NCBI GenBank assembly: GCA_023525715.1
Contig: CM042012.1
Coordinates: 47,879,561-47,943,560, forward strand
Direction: 5' to 3'
Length of the DNA: 64,000 nt
Origin: Cichorium intybus
Taxonomy: Eukaryota; Streptophyta; Magnoliopsida; Asterales; Asteraceae
Positions 41,001-53,070 of the stretch are shown piece after piece. Made by a program: the position numbers and the translations under genes. The notes below the pieces were generated by a model. That model searched no databases and was not told the origin of the DNA. It saw only the letters and a list, made by a program, of their open reading frames with translations. Numbering within the stretch: position 1 is the stretch's first letter; each line of letters opens with the position of its first letter.

Positions 41001-42446
41001 TGAAGTAACAAATCATTTTCTTTTTTACTATTTGTAATACGTGTATTATATATTTCAATTGACATGAAATATGTTTGTATGTAATTTATTTAGTGATATA
41101 TTTTTATTTGGTTAGAGTTTCTTTTAATAAAATAACGTTCTTTTTCTTTAGTTATCAATTTAATTTTATTCATTTTTTTCCAAGTTTATGTATGTTTTGT
41201 GCTTCTTGTGAACAGGGGTGTGGGAGATCCGATTTCTGTCCATTCGAAGTTTTCAAGGTACGACTCCTCCATAAAAACGATGAACCATTTTTAAACGTCT
41301 AAAGTGGATGACAAAATACGATTCCTTTTAGAGAAAATCACATCTTTTGTCCCCGAGTACGAGCGATTTTCAGTATTGGTCCCAAAAAGTTCGCCCTTGT
41401 GATTTGGTCATTATTTGAGGTTTTTGTAACGTTTTTTGTATCTGTCCCAAGTAGATAACTATCTTTTTGGGACCAAAATTGCAAAAGTCAGCTATACTCA
41501 GGTGCCCTACATAGTGAATTTACTAAGAATATAGTTTTTTACTAAGACCAGGAACCAAAAATGTTACATGAATCTCAATTAAAGACCAAAATTGTAAAAG
41601 AAAACTTTTTGAGACCAAAAACGTTACAAGATACCTCAAATAAAGACCAAAATTGTAAAAGAAAATTTTTTTGGATAAAAAACGTTACAAGAACCTCAAA
41701 TAAAGACCAGACATACAAAAAAAAATTAGGACCAAAAACATTACAAGAACCTCGTATAATGACCAAAATTACAAAAGAAAATTGTTTGGGACAAAAACGT
41801 TACAAGAAGCTTAGATAATAACCAAAATCACAAAGAAAGTTTTCCAGCACCAAAAATGTTACAAGAACCTCAATAAGGACCATAATTGAAAAAAAAATTT
41901 GGGACCAAAAATGTTACAAGACCCTGGATAAAGACCAAATTGTAAATTGTAAAAGAAAACTATTTGGGACCAAAACAAGTTACAAGAGCCCTAGATAAGG
42001 ACCAAAATTATAAAAGAAATTTTTTTTGGGACCAAAGACATTACAAGAGACTCAGATAAGGACCAAACATGTAAAATAAAATTTTGGGGACCAAAAACGT
42101 TACAATAACCTCATATAATGAGCAAAATTGTAAAAGAAAACATTTTGGGGCAAAAACGTCATAAGAACCTCAAATAATGACCAAAATTGTTAAAAAAAAA
42201 AAAAAAAAAAAAAACAAACTTTTTAGAACCAAAACTGCAAAACTTAGCTATATTCAGGGACCAAAGATGTAATTTACTCTTCCTTGTAACTTTTTTTTCT
42301 CTTTATGTGCATCTATGGAGCAGGAAAAAATAGCGCGTCCACATCTGGAGTACAACCACAACAACATATGCAATGACAAGTTGGAACCGATGGACAATGA
42401 GTCTTATACTACCAAGTTATTACAAATGTTAAGTTGGTTTTTTTAG
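38042..42446 (+). CDS. MINPP1: Multiple inositol polyphosphate phosphatase (histidine acid phosphatase)
   Basis: Eleven exons: 38042-38154, 38567-38654, 38726-39019, 39115-39264, 39332-39472, 39558-39614, 39847-39985, 40055-40159, 40559-40749, 41216-41257, 42324-42446. They sum to 1443 nt (480 residues), the usual size. An N-terminal hydrophobic stretch (FTILLFYYHSIA, residues 9-20) is a likely signal peptide. The catalytic motif RHGTRDP starts at residue 69 with the nucleophilic His at 70; the proton-donor motif HAE is at 344-346. Conserved phrases VPRASASAVAFGMG and GSYEKARLRFAHAE identify the MINPP/phytase branch, which removes phosphates from inositol phosphates, including phytate, in the secretory pathway or apoplast. 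All introns I placed are GT-AG. Intron 8 holds MITE sequence and intron 10 a minisatellite. Confidence 0.93.
40170..40530. mobile_element. MITE-like DNA in phosphatase intron 8
   Basis: Two adjacent units rich in GGAATGG / CCATTCC with outward TTTGGTTG / CAACCAAAC phrases (about 40185-40370 and 40375-40480). They resemble the MITE in helicase intron 5. No coding capacity and no clear target duplication. Confidence 0.5.
41545..42200. repeat. 60-bp minisatellite in phosphatase intron 10
   Basis: About eleven diverged units of 52-69 bp, each with a GACCAAAA...GTTACAAGAACCTC core followed by a GACCAAAATTGTAAAAGAAA phrase. Flanking copies of GGGACCAAAATTG (41470, 42255) suggest the array grew from a 'gaccaaaattg' repeat element. 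It lies wholly within the intron 41258-42323, so the protein is unaffected. Open frames through it are repeat artefacts. Confidence 0.88.
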
Positions 42447-45155
42447 AGTTCCTTTTATATCCTTGAAAATGCTTCCTCTTCAGCTTTGCCATGGGGGTAT
42501 TGATGTAATTAGTAGAGCGCATGAAGCATTCACTTAACTGCAAAGTAGAAAAGGGGTTCCAAATCACTATATATATACTAGGTTACAAACTCATGTGTTA
42601 CACAGGTTGAAAGTCAATTACCTTAATAAAGAAAATATTAGAAGTACAATGTCTGAATGGAAAGAAGGTCACAAACAAACAAATAAAAAGAAAGTACATA
42701 CCATTTTCGTGGTACTAAAATTGGTTATTTCAAAAAGATAAGTATTTGATAATGTCTTGGAGGAAAGGACAAGCCTTACTATGAAATCTTTCTCTCCTAA
42801 TAAAAGAGTAAATAGCGTGCCACTTGGCATTCCCTTATGGCTTGTCCTCTTTATTTCCTGCTCCATAAATTCGCCACGTGTCCTGCCATATGATTCTCCT
42901 TTTTCGTTGAAAGTTTTAATTTTGGTCCAAATCAATATGCATTAATTATCAATATACAATGAATATAGAAACCTTCAATATACGTTTAATTTTACAGAAA
43001 TTATGCATTAATTTTGGTCCAAATCTATAAGGAAACCTTCAATTCAATCGGTTAATTACTCCTTAAATTTCGATCCACTCCCTTATCAATTCAAATTTTA
43101 GATTATAAATCCCGCTTCCCCTAAATCAGTAAAGCAGTTTCGATAGCCATATATCGCGTCTAATTTTTCTCCAGATTGATATGAACACTAATATTCTTTA
43201 TTGTATACAATCGATCTGTCTGCTCTGTTTCTTTTTTTTTATTTGTTTGATGTTTGTGTTTGACTTTATACATCTATATGTAAGCATCGACTTTGAAGCT
43301 TCAAGCCTTCACTCCATAGTGACGCCTTCCGCTATCTCCCCCACTTTCTCCCACCGTCGACTACCTTTTCATTGCTAACAATTGCAGTTCTCCACCTTGC
43401 TAAATTGAAGAACAAAGTTGGAACTTTCTTGAAGAATATTTACGCAGGTTTGAATTTTAATTTGAGTGTTTTTTAGGTTGTATTTTGCTTCCTGGGTTAG
43501 GTTTAGGTTTTCTTTTTCCGTTTTCTCATCTTTTTTATTCTAAACTTTCTGAGTGAAGTAAGCATTGAATCCCGATGGATCAATGAGATCAGATTCTTGA
43601 GGTACGATTTTAATTACAATTTTTCTTTCGATTTTTAAACAAATTGATTAGGTTAAAATAAGTTATATGCGTAACTACATGGGGTTTTCTGTAATAGGTA
43701 TGAACGTGATGTGTTTGATGAAAGGCCTGAAACTGTATCATGGTTCATTTTTACAAGATAATATCAGATTATACCATTTATACAAGCCAATATCAGAGGG
43801 TACATAGTTGTTCTACAAGATTACAAAACACTCTCCCCAAGTGTTTGATAAAATGTCTCAAAGAAAGTTTGAACATGTTTACTAGGATCGAATTTTACCA
43901 GGCCATTTAAACCCTTTATCTCTCTGGTCTCCCTCTCTCTCTACCTACTACAGAATCGAAATCCAAACATAAAGGTAAAGTGGTGAGTTTTACATATGAT
44001 GTTTTTACATATGAAGTGGTGAGTTTTACATATGATGTATCTTCATATGATGTTTTTAGTTTTACAACCTGTTCTGTCCTGTAAATCAACAAAATGGTGA
44101 AAGTAAATTGTAGTTTTCAAGAAGTTTATGGATGCTTTATTGGGCAAAGATCATGTTACTTCTGTTTAAGTAACAAAGAGGTTTCTTTGATTGAAGTCAA
44201 AAGAAGTTATGTTGAGTAATATAGTGGCACTTCTTTTTTTGCAATAAAGTGATCCTCCTGTAGAAGATCCATCAGATCAATTGGTTGCTCGGCTGTCCTA
44301 TTTGTTCTCAAATGAGGTACTTGACTTTTAAGTCCAGTGAAATATGTCATGTGACTCCAGTCAACATCCTGTCAATAGTTTCATTCTTTTTATATGAATT
44401 ATCTATCATCTAAACATTTTTTATTCATATCCTTTTTCGTTATTAATTTACTCAACAGTTCTGGTTGTAGGTGATGTTGTCCAATCAAAAGGAAACAACC
44501 ACTTTCTGGAAAATGAAATTGAATTTGAGTTTTCATAAATTTTTGTTTTTTTGATTTAGTTGTTTTTGCAGGAAAATGGTCTTGCTACGAAACATTTCAA
44601 TTCTACTTTTGCTGAATGACTGAGTGGGTTACACACTCAAAATTTCTCAACCTTATTGGTGGAGTTAATTACACATAAAAACTTGAAGAATTTTTAAGTA
44701 AGTTAGGGAATGAAATAGTATGGATTACACATAAAAACTTGAATTCACTGGCCAAATCGAATTCTACTGATCCTTGCAATGTGCTGATATATTTTTCCTT
44801 AAGGTTCTTGGTTAATCTTTTTGCAAGGGTATAATAGTCTTTTTGTAGTTTATGGTTTTATTTAGTGGATAAACAAATTTGTTCATAGGAATAAGTTGAT
44901 ATATGTCAATTAGGCATGGATCAAGGAAAAGTGAATGTTATTGCAAGAGAGTATTGTCCCTATACTTCACACTGTAATTGGCTATATTCAATAATTGTAG
45001 TAATAAAACTACGAGTAAACTACAAGAATGGTCCATGTGTACCAAAAATCACAGGTTTGGTGCATTTTCGAGAAAAATATAATGTTAGTCGTTGTGTTCC
45101 ATTTCCATTGCTGGTATAATCCATATTAAATGAGAAATGACTTTTCTACCCTATA
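42447..45155. other. Spacer with Helitron-like end and exon-like scraps
   Basis: After the phosphatase stop, a putative minus-strand Helitron 3' end lies at 42578-42607. Exon-like phrases on the plus strand are YERDVFDERPETVS (about 43699-43740, after an AG acceptor), DPPVEDPSDQLVARLSYLFS (about 44251-44315, followed by a GT donor) and NGLATKHFNSTFAE (about 44576-44617). These do not form a continuous gene and I do not recognise the parent. A direct repeat of GAAGTGGTGAGTTTTACATA occurs near 43976 and 44013. Confidence 0.35.
42578..42607 (-). other. Possible Helitron 3' terminus
   Basis: The minus strand reads an imperfect hairpin CCTGTGTAACACATGAG, then TTTGTAAC, CTAG and T. The layout and sequence resemble the perfect version at 47201-47230 in the opposite orientation. 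Confidence 0.4.
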
Positions 45156-45164
45156 TAATTTATT

Positions 45165-46576
45165 GGGTTATTGTTACTGTAGCACAATAAAGTTTGGTTA
45201 TTTTTCCGGATTGGTCACTGAAGTTTTTTTTTTGCGCAATAGGTCCCTAAAGTTAAATTTTACGTCCTAAATAGGTCATCGACGTTAAAACTAACTGATT
45301 TTTACGTTAGTGTAGGGACCTATTTAACACGTAAATTAAACTTTAGTGACCTATTGCGCAAAAAAAAAAACTTCAATGACCAATTCAGAAAAAAAAAGTT
45401 TAGTGACCTATCGCAACCACAAAGACTATAGTCGGTCTAAATCTCGCCCTCTCCGTCTCGAATCTCTCCTCTGTTCCGCTCTCTCTCGCCCTCTCTCTAT
45501 CTCTTTTTCTAGTATTGATCGCGAATCACAGCCGCTGCCGATGCGGTGCGATTTTTATTTTTATAAAAGCCAAAAATTTTTGGTGCGGTGCGATTTTTAA
45601 TTTTATAAAAACCGTAAAAAACTGAACCGCGCCGCTTGTAAGAACCGAATCGCAAATCGCAATATAAACCGAACCACACCGTGTAGTTTATATTAAAACC
45701 GAAAAAACTGCAAGAAAAACCGAAAAAACGCATCGCATAAAAAAACCACACTGTTCGGTTAAAATCGAAAAACCTCATCGCCCTTAAAAAACCACACTGT
45801 TCTGTTAAAACCGAAAAACCGCATCACATTAAAAACCCACACTCTTCAGTTATTTTGTAGGAAAAACCGCATTTGCGGTTTGCGGTTCGGTTATCATCAA
45901 AACTGCATCGTAGGTTTTATAGAGGAATTTGATAGCGGAGGTTTCATAGGGGAATTTGATAGCCCAAATAAATTAAATGGGCACGTCATCTCGTAGTTTC
46001 ATCAGAGTCGATTTCCTGCTACGACTATTTACATGGTTGGAAACAGGCAAAACAGTCCGGCAACGAGTCCTAGCCTTCCGTTACTTTGACGAGTTAGAAG
46101 AAATGTTCGTGAATGACCACCGTTTAACCCGTTTATCATTCTCCGTGGACCCACAAGCACACCGTAAGAACCCAGTAGTGGTACAGAGGAATACAACACC
46201 GACAGCGGTTGTGATTCGCGATCAATACCAGAAAACGAGATAGAGAGATGGCGAGAGAGAGCAGAACAGAGAAGAGAGATTCGAGACGGAGAGTGCGAGA
46301 TTGAGACCGACTATAGTATTTGTGGTTGCGATAAGTCACTGAAGTTTTTTTTTTCTGAATTGGTCACTGACGTTTTTTATTTGCGCAATAGGTCACTAAA
46401 GTTTAATTTTCGTGTTAAATAGGTCCTACACTAACGTGAAAACCAGTTAGTTTTAACGTCGATGACCTATTTAGAACGTAAAATTTAACTTTAGTGACCT
46501 ATTGTGCAAAAAAAAAACTTCAGTGACCAATCCGGAAAAATTACCGAACTTTGTTGTGCTACAGTAACAATAACCC
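45165..46576. mobile_element. Mutator-like element with long inverted repeats
   Basis: The element starts GGGTTATTGTTACTGTAGCAC (first bases at 45165) and ends with its reverse complement at 46576. Terminal repeats are about 380 bp each (45165-45543 and 46199-46576). It is flanked by a perfect 9-bp direct repeat TAATTTATT (45156-45164 and 46577-46585), the target-duplication size of Mutator elements. Each arm contains a smaller internal palindrome of about 180 bp (45218-45398 and its mirror). Between the arms are 650 bp with CGGTTTTCGG-like repeats and an open frame. No MuDR-type transposase is present, so it is non-autonomous. Confidence 0.9.
45977..46243 (+). CDS. Unrecognised open frame inside the Mutator-like element
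   Basis: An 88-codon frame beginning MGTSSRSFIRVDFLL and including RQRVLAFRYFDELEEMF has protein-like composition, unlike its AT-rich surroundings. The last 20 or so codons run into the right inverted repeat and end in it, so the real homologous part is about 45977-46195. This is how captured host gene fragments look in Pack-MULEs. I do not recognise the source protein and there is no evidence of expression. Confidence 0.3.
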   Translation: MGTSSRSFIRVDFLLRLFTWLETGKTVRQRVLAFRYFDELEEMFVNDHRLTRLSFSVDPQAHRKNPVVVQRNTTPTAVVIRDQYQKTR

Positions 46577-46585
46577 TAATTTATT

Positions 46586-49007
46586 TTACCTTTTTGGTTA
46601 CTAATTTAAATGATCTATTAACAGTTAAATAGTAAAAGATTGACCCTCTCCCCAATACACAAAGAAGCAATGAGTTATCTTTTACCTTATTTGAATTATG
46701 AGTAATCTTTTACCTTTTTTGAATTATCTGAACCATTCTTGTAATTCACTATAAGACTAACGATATTTATATATGTTATTTATTTGAAGTATAGGGACAA
46801 AACATGGTAATGTAGGGAGCAAGTGAGCAACAGGGGCTAGACGGTTGTTTAATTCCTATGATCGGCGAATTATTAGCATATCTAGACGGTTGTTTTATTG
46901 TTTATTGATAATGGTATGAACTTTAAATTAAAATTATGTATTGAGCATATTGATTTTGGGAATACGAATACTATCATCTAAGTAATAAAAAAACCTAAAA
47001 TTAAAATTAAACAATTATTTATTTTCTTTTTCTATAATGCAAATACTAAAATCTGTATTTTAGACGGACCTCATAATACGTAACCTAAACAAAACAATAA
47101 ATTTCATTTTTATTTGTATGTCATATAAGTAACCTATATGTATTAACCAAATTTACAATATAATCATATTTCATGTTTGTCTGTTTATAAGTGTAACCAC
47201 CCCGTGTTGAACACGGGTTAATAACCTAGTTATCAATATACTTGTATTTTCCATCGTGCAAGTTTATATAAAATCAAACCTAAAAATAATAATAATAACC
47301 CATGGTGTCCGGATGACACGTATTAATCATTCGGGTAAAAAGGCTTTATTCACCAAACAATTATCATTAACATTTTTTTCTCTCTTTTCAATGATATTGG
47401 GTTTTATCTCTCTTCACTATTTTCATTGTTTTGCATTTGTTTTCTCTCTTTAGTGTGGGCTCATATGCTTTAACGGAGATGACTTCCGAGTATTGTAAAA
47501 ACTTTTAATAGGAAACAACAAACTTAGACAAAACACATGATTTGTTTGGTAGCATGATGGACAATGACAATTAACTTTTTCTTTTTTGTAAAGGGACTTT
47601 GTCTGATAAATTTGTTGAAATAAAATAAATAATGCAACCGAGTCTTGAGAAATTCTAGAGACAAATGCGTTCAATATTGACTTTGGGTCATTGGTTTCAT
47701 AAGTTTAAGAATGTTGATAGATAATTAGATACCCACGATCACTATAGTTGTTGAGGTGACTATTACTTCTGACCTGATCGTGCTAGTGCGATCAAGCATG
47801 GGTCCCAACAAGATTTTTTTTTAATGGCCCAGCCTTGATGTATTCTTGTGGTCGAAATTTAATGCTCGACACTTTTATGGTTAAAAAAAAAAAAAAACCT
47901 AGTTTATACTTTATATATAGAATCTAAACTTCATTCCAAAACTGATAATAAACCCTCATTTACCTAATCATGCAAACCATATAAATCTTGTACGGTCTTT
48001 ATTATTTTTCCTCACCTAACAGGTGTAGGTTAATAAGTTTGTTGAGTTGCTTTAGTAATAAAATGGGTCTATGTATGGGCGTTTTGGGTATTAGCTAAAA
48101 AAGTAGATGTTCTTGCCTTTGTATCGTAATATCTTGAGCCTTGATTTAAAAACTTTTATTTTCTTTGATTGGTACTGATAGATTTATGATTTATCTCATT
48201 CACGAAAAGTAAAAAACATGAAGTATTACCTACGTTGATTGTAACAAGCCAAGTTGATTTGTTACCAAGTGTAAAAAAATACAACGTACAAATTACGCTC
48301 TGATTTCTTTAGTATAATGGCACGATTTTCTATCACGGTGTATGATGGAGTCATGTTTTTATCTAATTAAATATAAATTTATCAAATCAACTACCTAACC
48401 AACATTCATTTCCCTATGAACATCCTAACCTCGTCAACGTTTGTTGTTATATCAATTTAATAAGACTCATAACCATATTAGATATTAATTTCTTACGTAT
48501 AAAAAACTGTTAAAAAAATGATACCTAATGTTTCGCCATTTCAAGGCATGCAAAAAACACCCAACTCCGGTTACGCATTCTTACACAACTTATTTTAAAA
48601 CATAATAAAAATCTTCTTACGTAACTTGTAATAAATCAAAACCAAAAACGAACTGAAACACGATTCTCATAGAAAATAATAAAAAGATCTTAAATATAAC
48701 CAAAAACACCTATGAGATATTGTACAAAAAAATCTAATCCCCCGATCAGGCCAAAATATGTTAACACCATTATACCAAAATTTTCTTATATCCTTAATTA
48801 GGCCTCACAAACATATCACCTCAAACCAAAATAAACCTCATCACGACTTGGTCAAAGTCAAACCATCCATAGTCAACTCAAGGTCAACGCGCCAACGTAT
48901 TTACACGGCACACCTCCCAACTTTCCACACGTCATTCGTCCACGAGTCAACTCAGTCTTCGCACATCGAGTTTATTTGGTGAGGAAAAAGTCAACCACTC
49001 AGTAACC
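46586..49007. other. AT-rich spacer upstream of the apyrase 3' end
   Basis: No genes recognised. It contains a Helitron-like 3' end at 47201-47229. The apyrase 3' UTR and a possible AATAAA signal on the minus strand (near 48972) lie at the right edge. Confidence 0.4.
47201..47230 (+). other. Helitron-like 3' terminus
   Basis: A perfect hairpin CCCGTGTTGAACACGGG (7-bp stem) is followed by TTAATAAC, CTAG and T, the Helitron 3' signature. The element body would extend leftward from here. I could not place a 5' TC end, so its content is undefined. Confidence 0.6.
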
Positions 49008-51330
49008 TCAAACTTTGACCAAATGTGCATCCGCAACAGAACAATTCAAGTCCTCCCGGGACTGCGATCGTCTGCTCTGCAGGCGCATTTGGCCCCGGTG
49101 TGGACCCGAGTAAAATCCACTCATGTTACTACTACTATCGAATTGTGACTGACCCAAACTACTCGAAGAAAAACTATGCGCTACATTGTTTAATGAAGAC
49201 GATTCCGAAAGCTGAATATCGGGACCAAAAGGTCGGTTTTGAGCACTTGCTACTGGACTCAAAGGCATCTTAACCCTTCCTTCCCCTACCATTAAAAAAA
49301 AAAAATGTTAATTCTATATAATACACAAATAAATAAAAGTACATTGCTAAATTACCTGAAATAATTGGACTCCATCGCCGAAAACTAAACGGACTCGAAA
49401 TATTCAACACCGAGCTCCCCGAACCACTATTCCTTCTAAAAATAGAAAAATACAACCTCCGAAAAAACCGCGGGACACAATTCCCTAATAACGACAACGC
49501 GAATACCACCATACACAACGACCCAAACAACACCACGTAAATAAGAACCGCGTTCCGCTTCATCTCAAACAATTTGTACTCGTAAATCCCCTTTTTACTC
49601 GACACCGCGTTCCCGGCTTCCAATAGCGCGACGCCAGTTGTCCACGTAATCCCGCCCGACCCGATACTCACTTGCTTGTCGGTTATATGTAACCCTTCCC
49701 GTAACAAGGATACAATATACGGTGCCCGAAAACAATACTGTTCTATAAACGGCTGAGGTGGCACGCTTCTTTTAGCGGATTCCCATGTTTTTTCGCAAAA
49801 CTCGCGTCCTTTTTCTAGAACGTCGTCGAGGGCGGCGTCGGAACTTAAGTTGAAGAAACGGTACACGACGTAGAATCCCGACATCGCGTAGAAGTTTCCG
49901 GAGGGGCGCGGGAGGTAATTTTGTAACGCGCACGGGTATAAGTCGCAGTCGATTCCCGGGGTTTTTTCCGACCATTCGGATAAGTTTACGGTTGTTTTAG
50001 CTAACGCGCTACATTCGTCCCATTTCGGGGAGCCGATTAATTGAACGGGGATTCCCGATTTTACCCCTTTCCCTAAAATGTTTCGTCTTCGGTTTGGTGT
50101 GGTGTCTTGAAACGCGGAAAGACATTGGGAACAAATGTATTTCTCTTTGTACCCCGATTGTAAACACGGGTGTCGAATTACGGCTTTTCCTTTTACCAAA
50201 TTAACCTTGGTGGATTCGGGACTCTTTTTTAGAAGATGAACCACGGTTTTATCGAACGCGTCGTTTAAACCGTACCCCGCGAGAGAGTACGCACTTAAAT
50301 GATGATTCAAAGCACCGATTCGTAAATTTAAACTTGTATCGTTGTTTACGTAGTCTTTGCTTTCGAATGTGACTTGTAATGAACTCCCGCCTAAATCAAG
50401 TGCACCGAATGTTTCTTTTTTTGATCCGAGTACACGCGCGTGGTAATTTAAAGCTATCCAACCGTAATACGCTTCTTCCATTCCGCTTATGGTTTTAATC
50501 CATTCTTTTTTACATAAAAACGACGATTTTTTCATGATGGACCACGCGGTTTTTAATAGCCAGTCGGAATCGGAATCAGGGAGGCGGCGGACACCCGCGG
50601 TGGCGTAAAGGAATACGGACGTAGATTTATGAGCGCGTTTTGGGATTTGTTTTTCCGCCCAAAAAAGAAGCGGTTTTATTGCTTGTTTTAAACCGGTTAC
50701 ATTATGGACTAATTTGTCGAACCCCGGTTCGGTTTCCATACGGTTGTACGCTTTCCCGCTTAAGGAACTCGGTTTGCTTTTGAGATCTTCGGGTATCGAT
50801 TTTAACATAATTGGAAGTGTGTCGGTTTTTTTGTGGTTTATGGAAGCTTGGTAGACGTATACACGTGTCCCGGTGCTACCACAGTCGAGAACAACGTAGA
50901 ATCTTCCGGAAGATTGGGTCCAGTTGGAATATAAAAAGAAAGACCCGTAGATAAGAGAAGCTAATGAAAGTAAACAAAAGAGAACCATGATTGCACGTAC
51001 CCATTTTCTTTTAACATTTTGTGACGATGGTTTTTCTTTTGAGAAACTTGTGGCCCCGTTTTCTCTAAGTAAATGTTGGTTGATGTTTGATGAAGTTGTT
51101 TCGATTCCAGGGGTAAAATTGCCATCTTCTGGATCAAGGCGGCGGTATGCTGAGAAATCTTGGAGGGATGATGAGAGTCTTAGGAGATTTTTTTGTCTAG
51201 AATTGGGGAAATTGATACCGTGAACAGGGCTGCCTCCTAGTGGTGGTAATCCGGATGATACGTATTGATTGGTGGAAGATTTTGGAGATGAAAAACGAGA
51301 AAAGATTTCTTTGATTCCATTGAATGCCAT
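49008..51330 (-). CDS. APY7: Apyrase 7-like GDA1/CD39 nucleoside phosphatase
   Basis: Two coding exons on the minus strand, 49356-51330 and 49008-49285 (donor TCAG/GTAATT, acceptor GTAG/GGGAAG), give 750 residues. Apyrase conserved regions are clear: LDCGSTGTRVYVY (148-160, usually DxGSTGTR), LYATAGVRRLP, SGMEEAYYGW with its catalytic Glu, GALDLGGSSLQ and YCFRAPYIVSLL. A long basic/Ser-rich N-terminus precedes a membrane span (about 112-134) and a second span lies near residue 595, so the catalytic domain is luminal between two membrane anchors. The C-terminal tail is Ser-rich and ends ADAHLVKV. The layout matches plant APY7, implicated in endomembrane nucleotide hydrolysis and cell-wall or pollen-exine formation. 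Role inferred from homology. Confidence 0.93.
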
Positions 51331-52760
51331 GTTTGGAGAGATTTGGAAGGTTTAAGCCAAGAAACTTATCATCCTGAAAGTTAATGGTAGAATGAAAATG
51401 TAGACTTGTATCTTCCTTTCATGCGGTTTTGTTGAACTCATGAGAATGAAACTCTTCATGTTCACCTGCAAAATTGCATTGTTAGTAGTTAGTACTGTTG
51501 AGTTTTGACTAAAGAATGAATAGTGTTCCCATATTATTGTCATTGGAAGGACTGTTAGGAATCACTGAATAGTGTTCCTGTATTATTGTTATTGGGAGGA
51601 TTGTTAGGGATCATTGATGCCATTTTTCCAACAAGTACTAGCCTATGATTTCAGGGCATCTGGGCATCTTATTTAAGACGCATTGATTAATGTAATAATG
51701 TATAAGACAAGAAATAGGAATTTTCATTCAAGTTCTCAATTTTATTCTTCACCTGTCATATTCTGTGTATCACATAGCATGAAACCCTGGTTAACAAAAT
51801 CCTCTTATGTTATAAAATGGCTCCTTTACCTTTCTTCTGGAAGATCACATGTTCTGATGTTCAAATCTCGCCTATTTTTGTTGATAACAAAAGGATGTAG
51901 TTCATCAGGAAAGCCTCCAGAGTCAATACATACGGATTCCCCTGAATACTTTTGAGAGTTAAATGTTAGTTTTTGACTATGAACTTTCTATAATCTTTTA
52001 CAGAACATTGTAAAGCACATAATTATATCCAAATAGAACACTGCAAGTAGAATAATCTGTATACAGAAACTAAACAGATTCATGTTAACCATAAATTTAA
52101 AAAGTTGAAGGATTGACATTCATAGGCCAGTGGAAGAACTAGTTGTGAATCAGTTATGTTTTGTGTTCCAAATATTGTGACTAGTAAGTGTTAGACTCAA
52201 TCTGCTATGATGTCACCACAGAAAACCTTATAAGTTAGATCAAATCGTTCTAAAACTTTAAGATTTACTCCAAGCATCTGCAATCTCCGTCGTCTAATTT
52301 CTTTATTCTGCATTTTAGGTTACAATAACTGAAGTCCTAAATGCCAATACCATGAGGCCGATAATCGGAATTCAAACATCAATAGCGCAGACATCAATCG
52401 TTAAAATTCGAAGATGCAAAATTCAGATCTCGTAGTAAGAACGAGTGAAAATAGAAAATTATATAATAGATTAAAAAATACTTACAGTATCAAGAGCAAT
52501 GAGGTTCCTTTGATTAATGAGTAGAGTAAGACTTTGGATCTCGAGGGATGAGTATGAATGAAGTGACAGTTTCAATCCAATAGATTAAAGGGAAGAAAAA
52601 TATAATTTAATAATTTAAAGAAAGAAAGTCGCAATTTGTTGTTGCGGTTGCCGGAAGATCGCGAAGAACCGTAGGCCGTCACCGGATTTTGATTGGATCC
52701 AGAAAGGCGATAGAAGTAATATACGCTAGGCTTTCCGCGTTGAACAACTCCGACGCACAC
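51331..52760 (-). other. Putative 5' UTR of the apyrase gene with an intron
   Basis: On the minus strand a plausible acceptor TTTTGCAG/GTGAAC lies at about 51467 and a plausible donor ACT/GTAAGT at about 52490, framing a 1.0-kb intron between a non-coding first exon (about 52490-52760) and the exon carrying the start codon. No domain-bearing frame is present. Splicing is inferred from signals only. Confidence 0.4.
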
Positions 52761-53070
52761 ATCATACCAAAGTAATTTTGAACCTTCCTGTCATTTATTT
52801 TGTAGTTTTACTAATCTACCCCCTAGTTTTTCAAATACTTTCCCCTTAGATGACAATTTAATAGACTAAATTATAAAAATGGTCCCTATGGTATAATTAA
52901 AGTCGAGTTTTCGATCCTAGTTTAAAAGTTTTGACACCACGTATGATTTTATTTTATTGCGTGATTGGTACGTGGATTGTCTATAACTATTGAACTATTA
53001 GATTTTATTTTATTTTATTACATGATTGGTGATAATTGTTAGATTTTTAAATGTCACTTTTGATACCATC
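52761..53070. other. AT-rich spacer
   Basis: Contains an AATGGTCCCTATGG dispersed-repeat fragment at about 52878 and two copies of TGATTGGT phrases near 52960 and 53020. An 8-base TGATACCA at 53061-53068 abuts the LTR that follows. Confidence 0.4.

Noticed and set aside
41561..41818. Repetitive 85-codon frame
   Set aside because: It reads through the 60-bp minisatellite inside an intron; periodic residues reflect the DNA repeat.
41545..42200. CRISPR-like regular spacing of repeats
   Set aside because: Units are contiguous, diverged along their whole length and lie in a plant intron; there are no unique spacers or cas genes.
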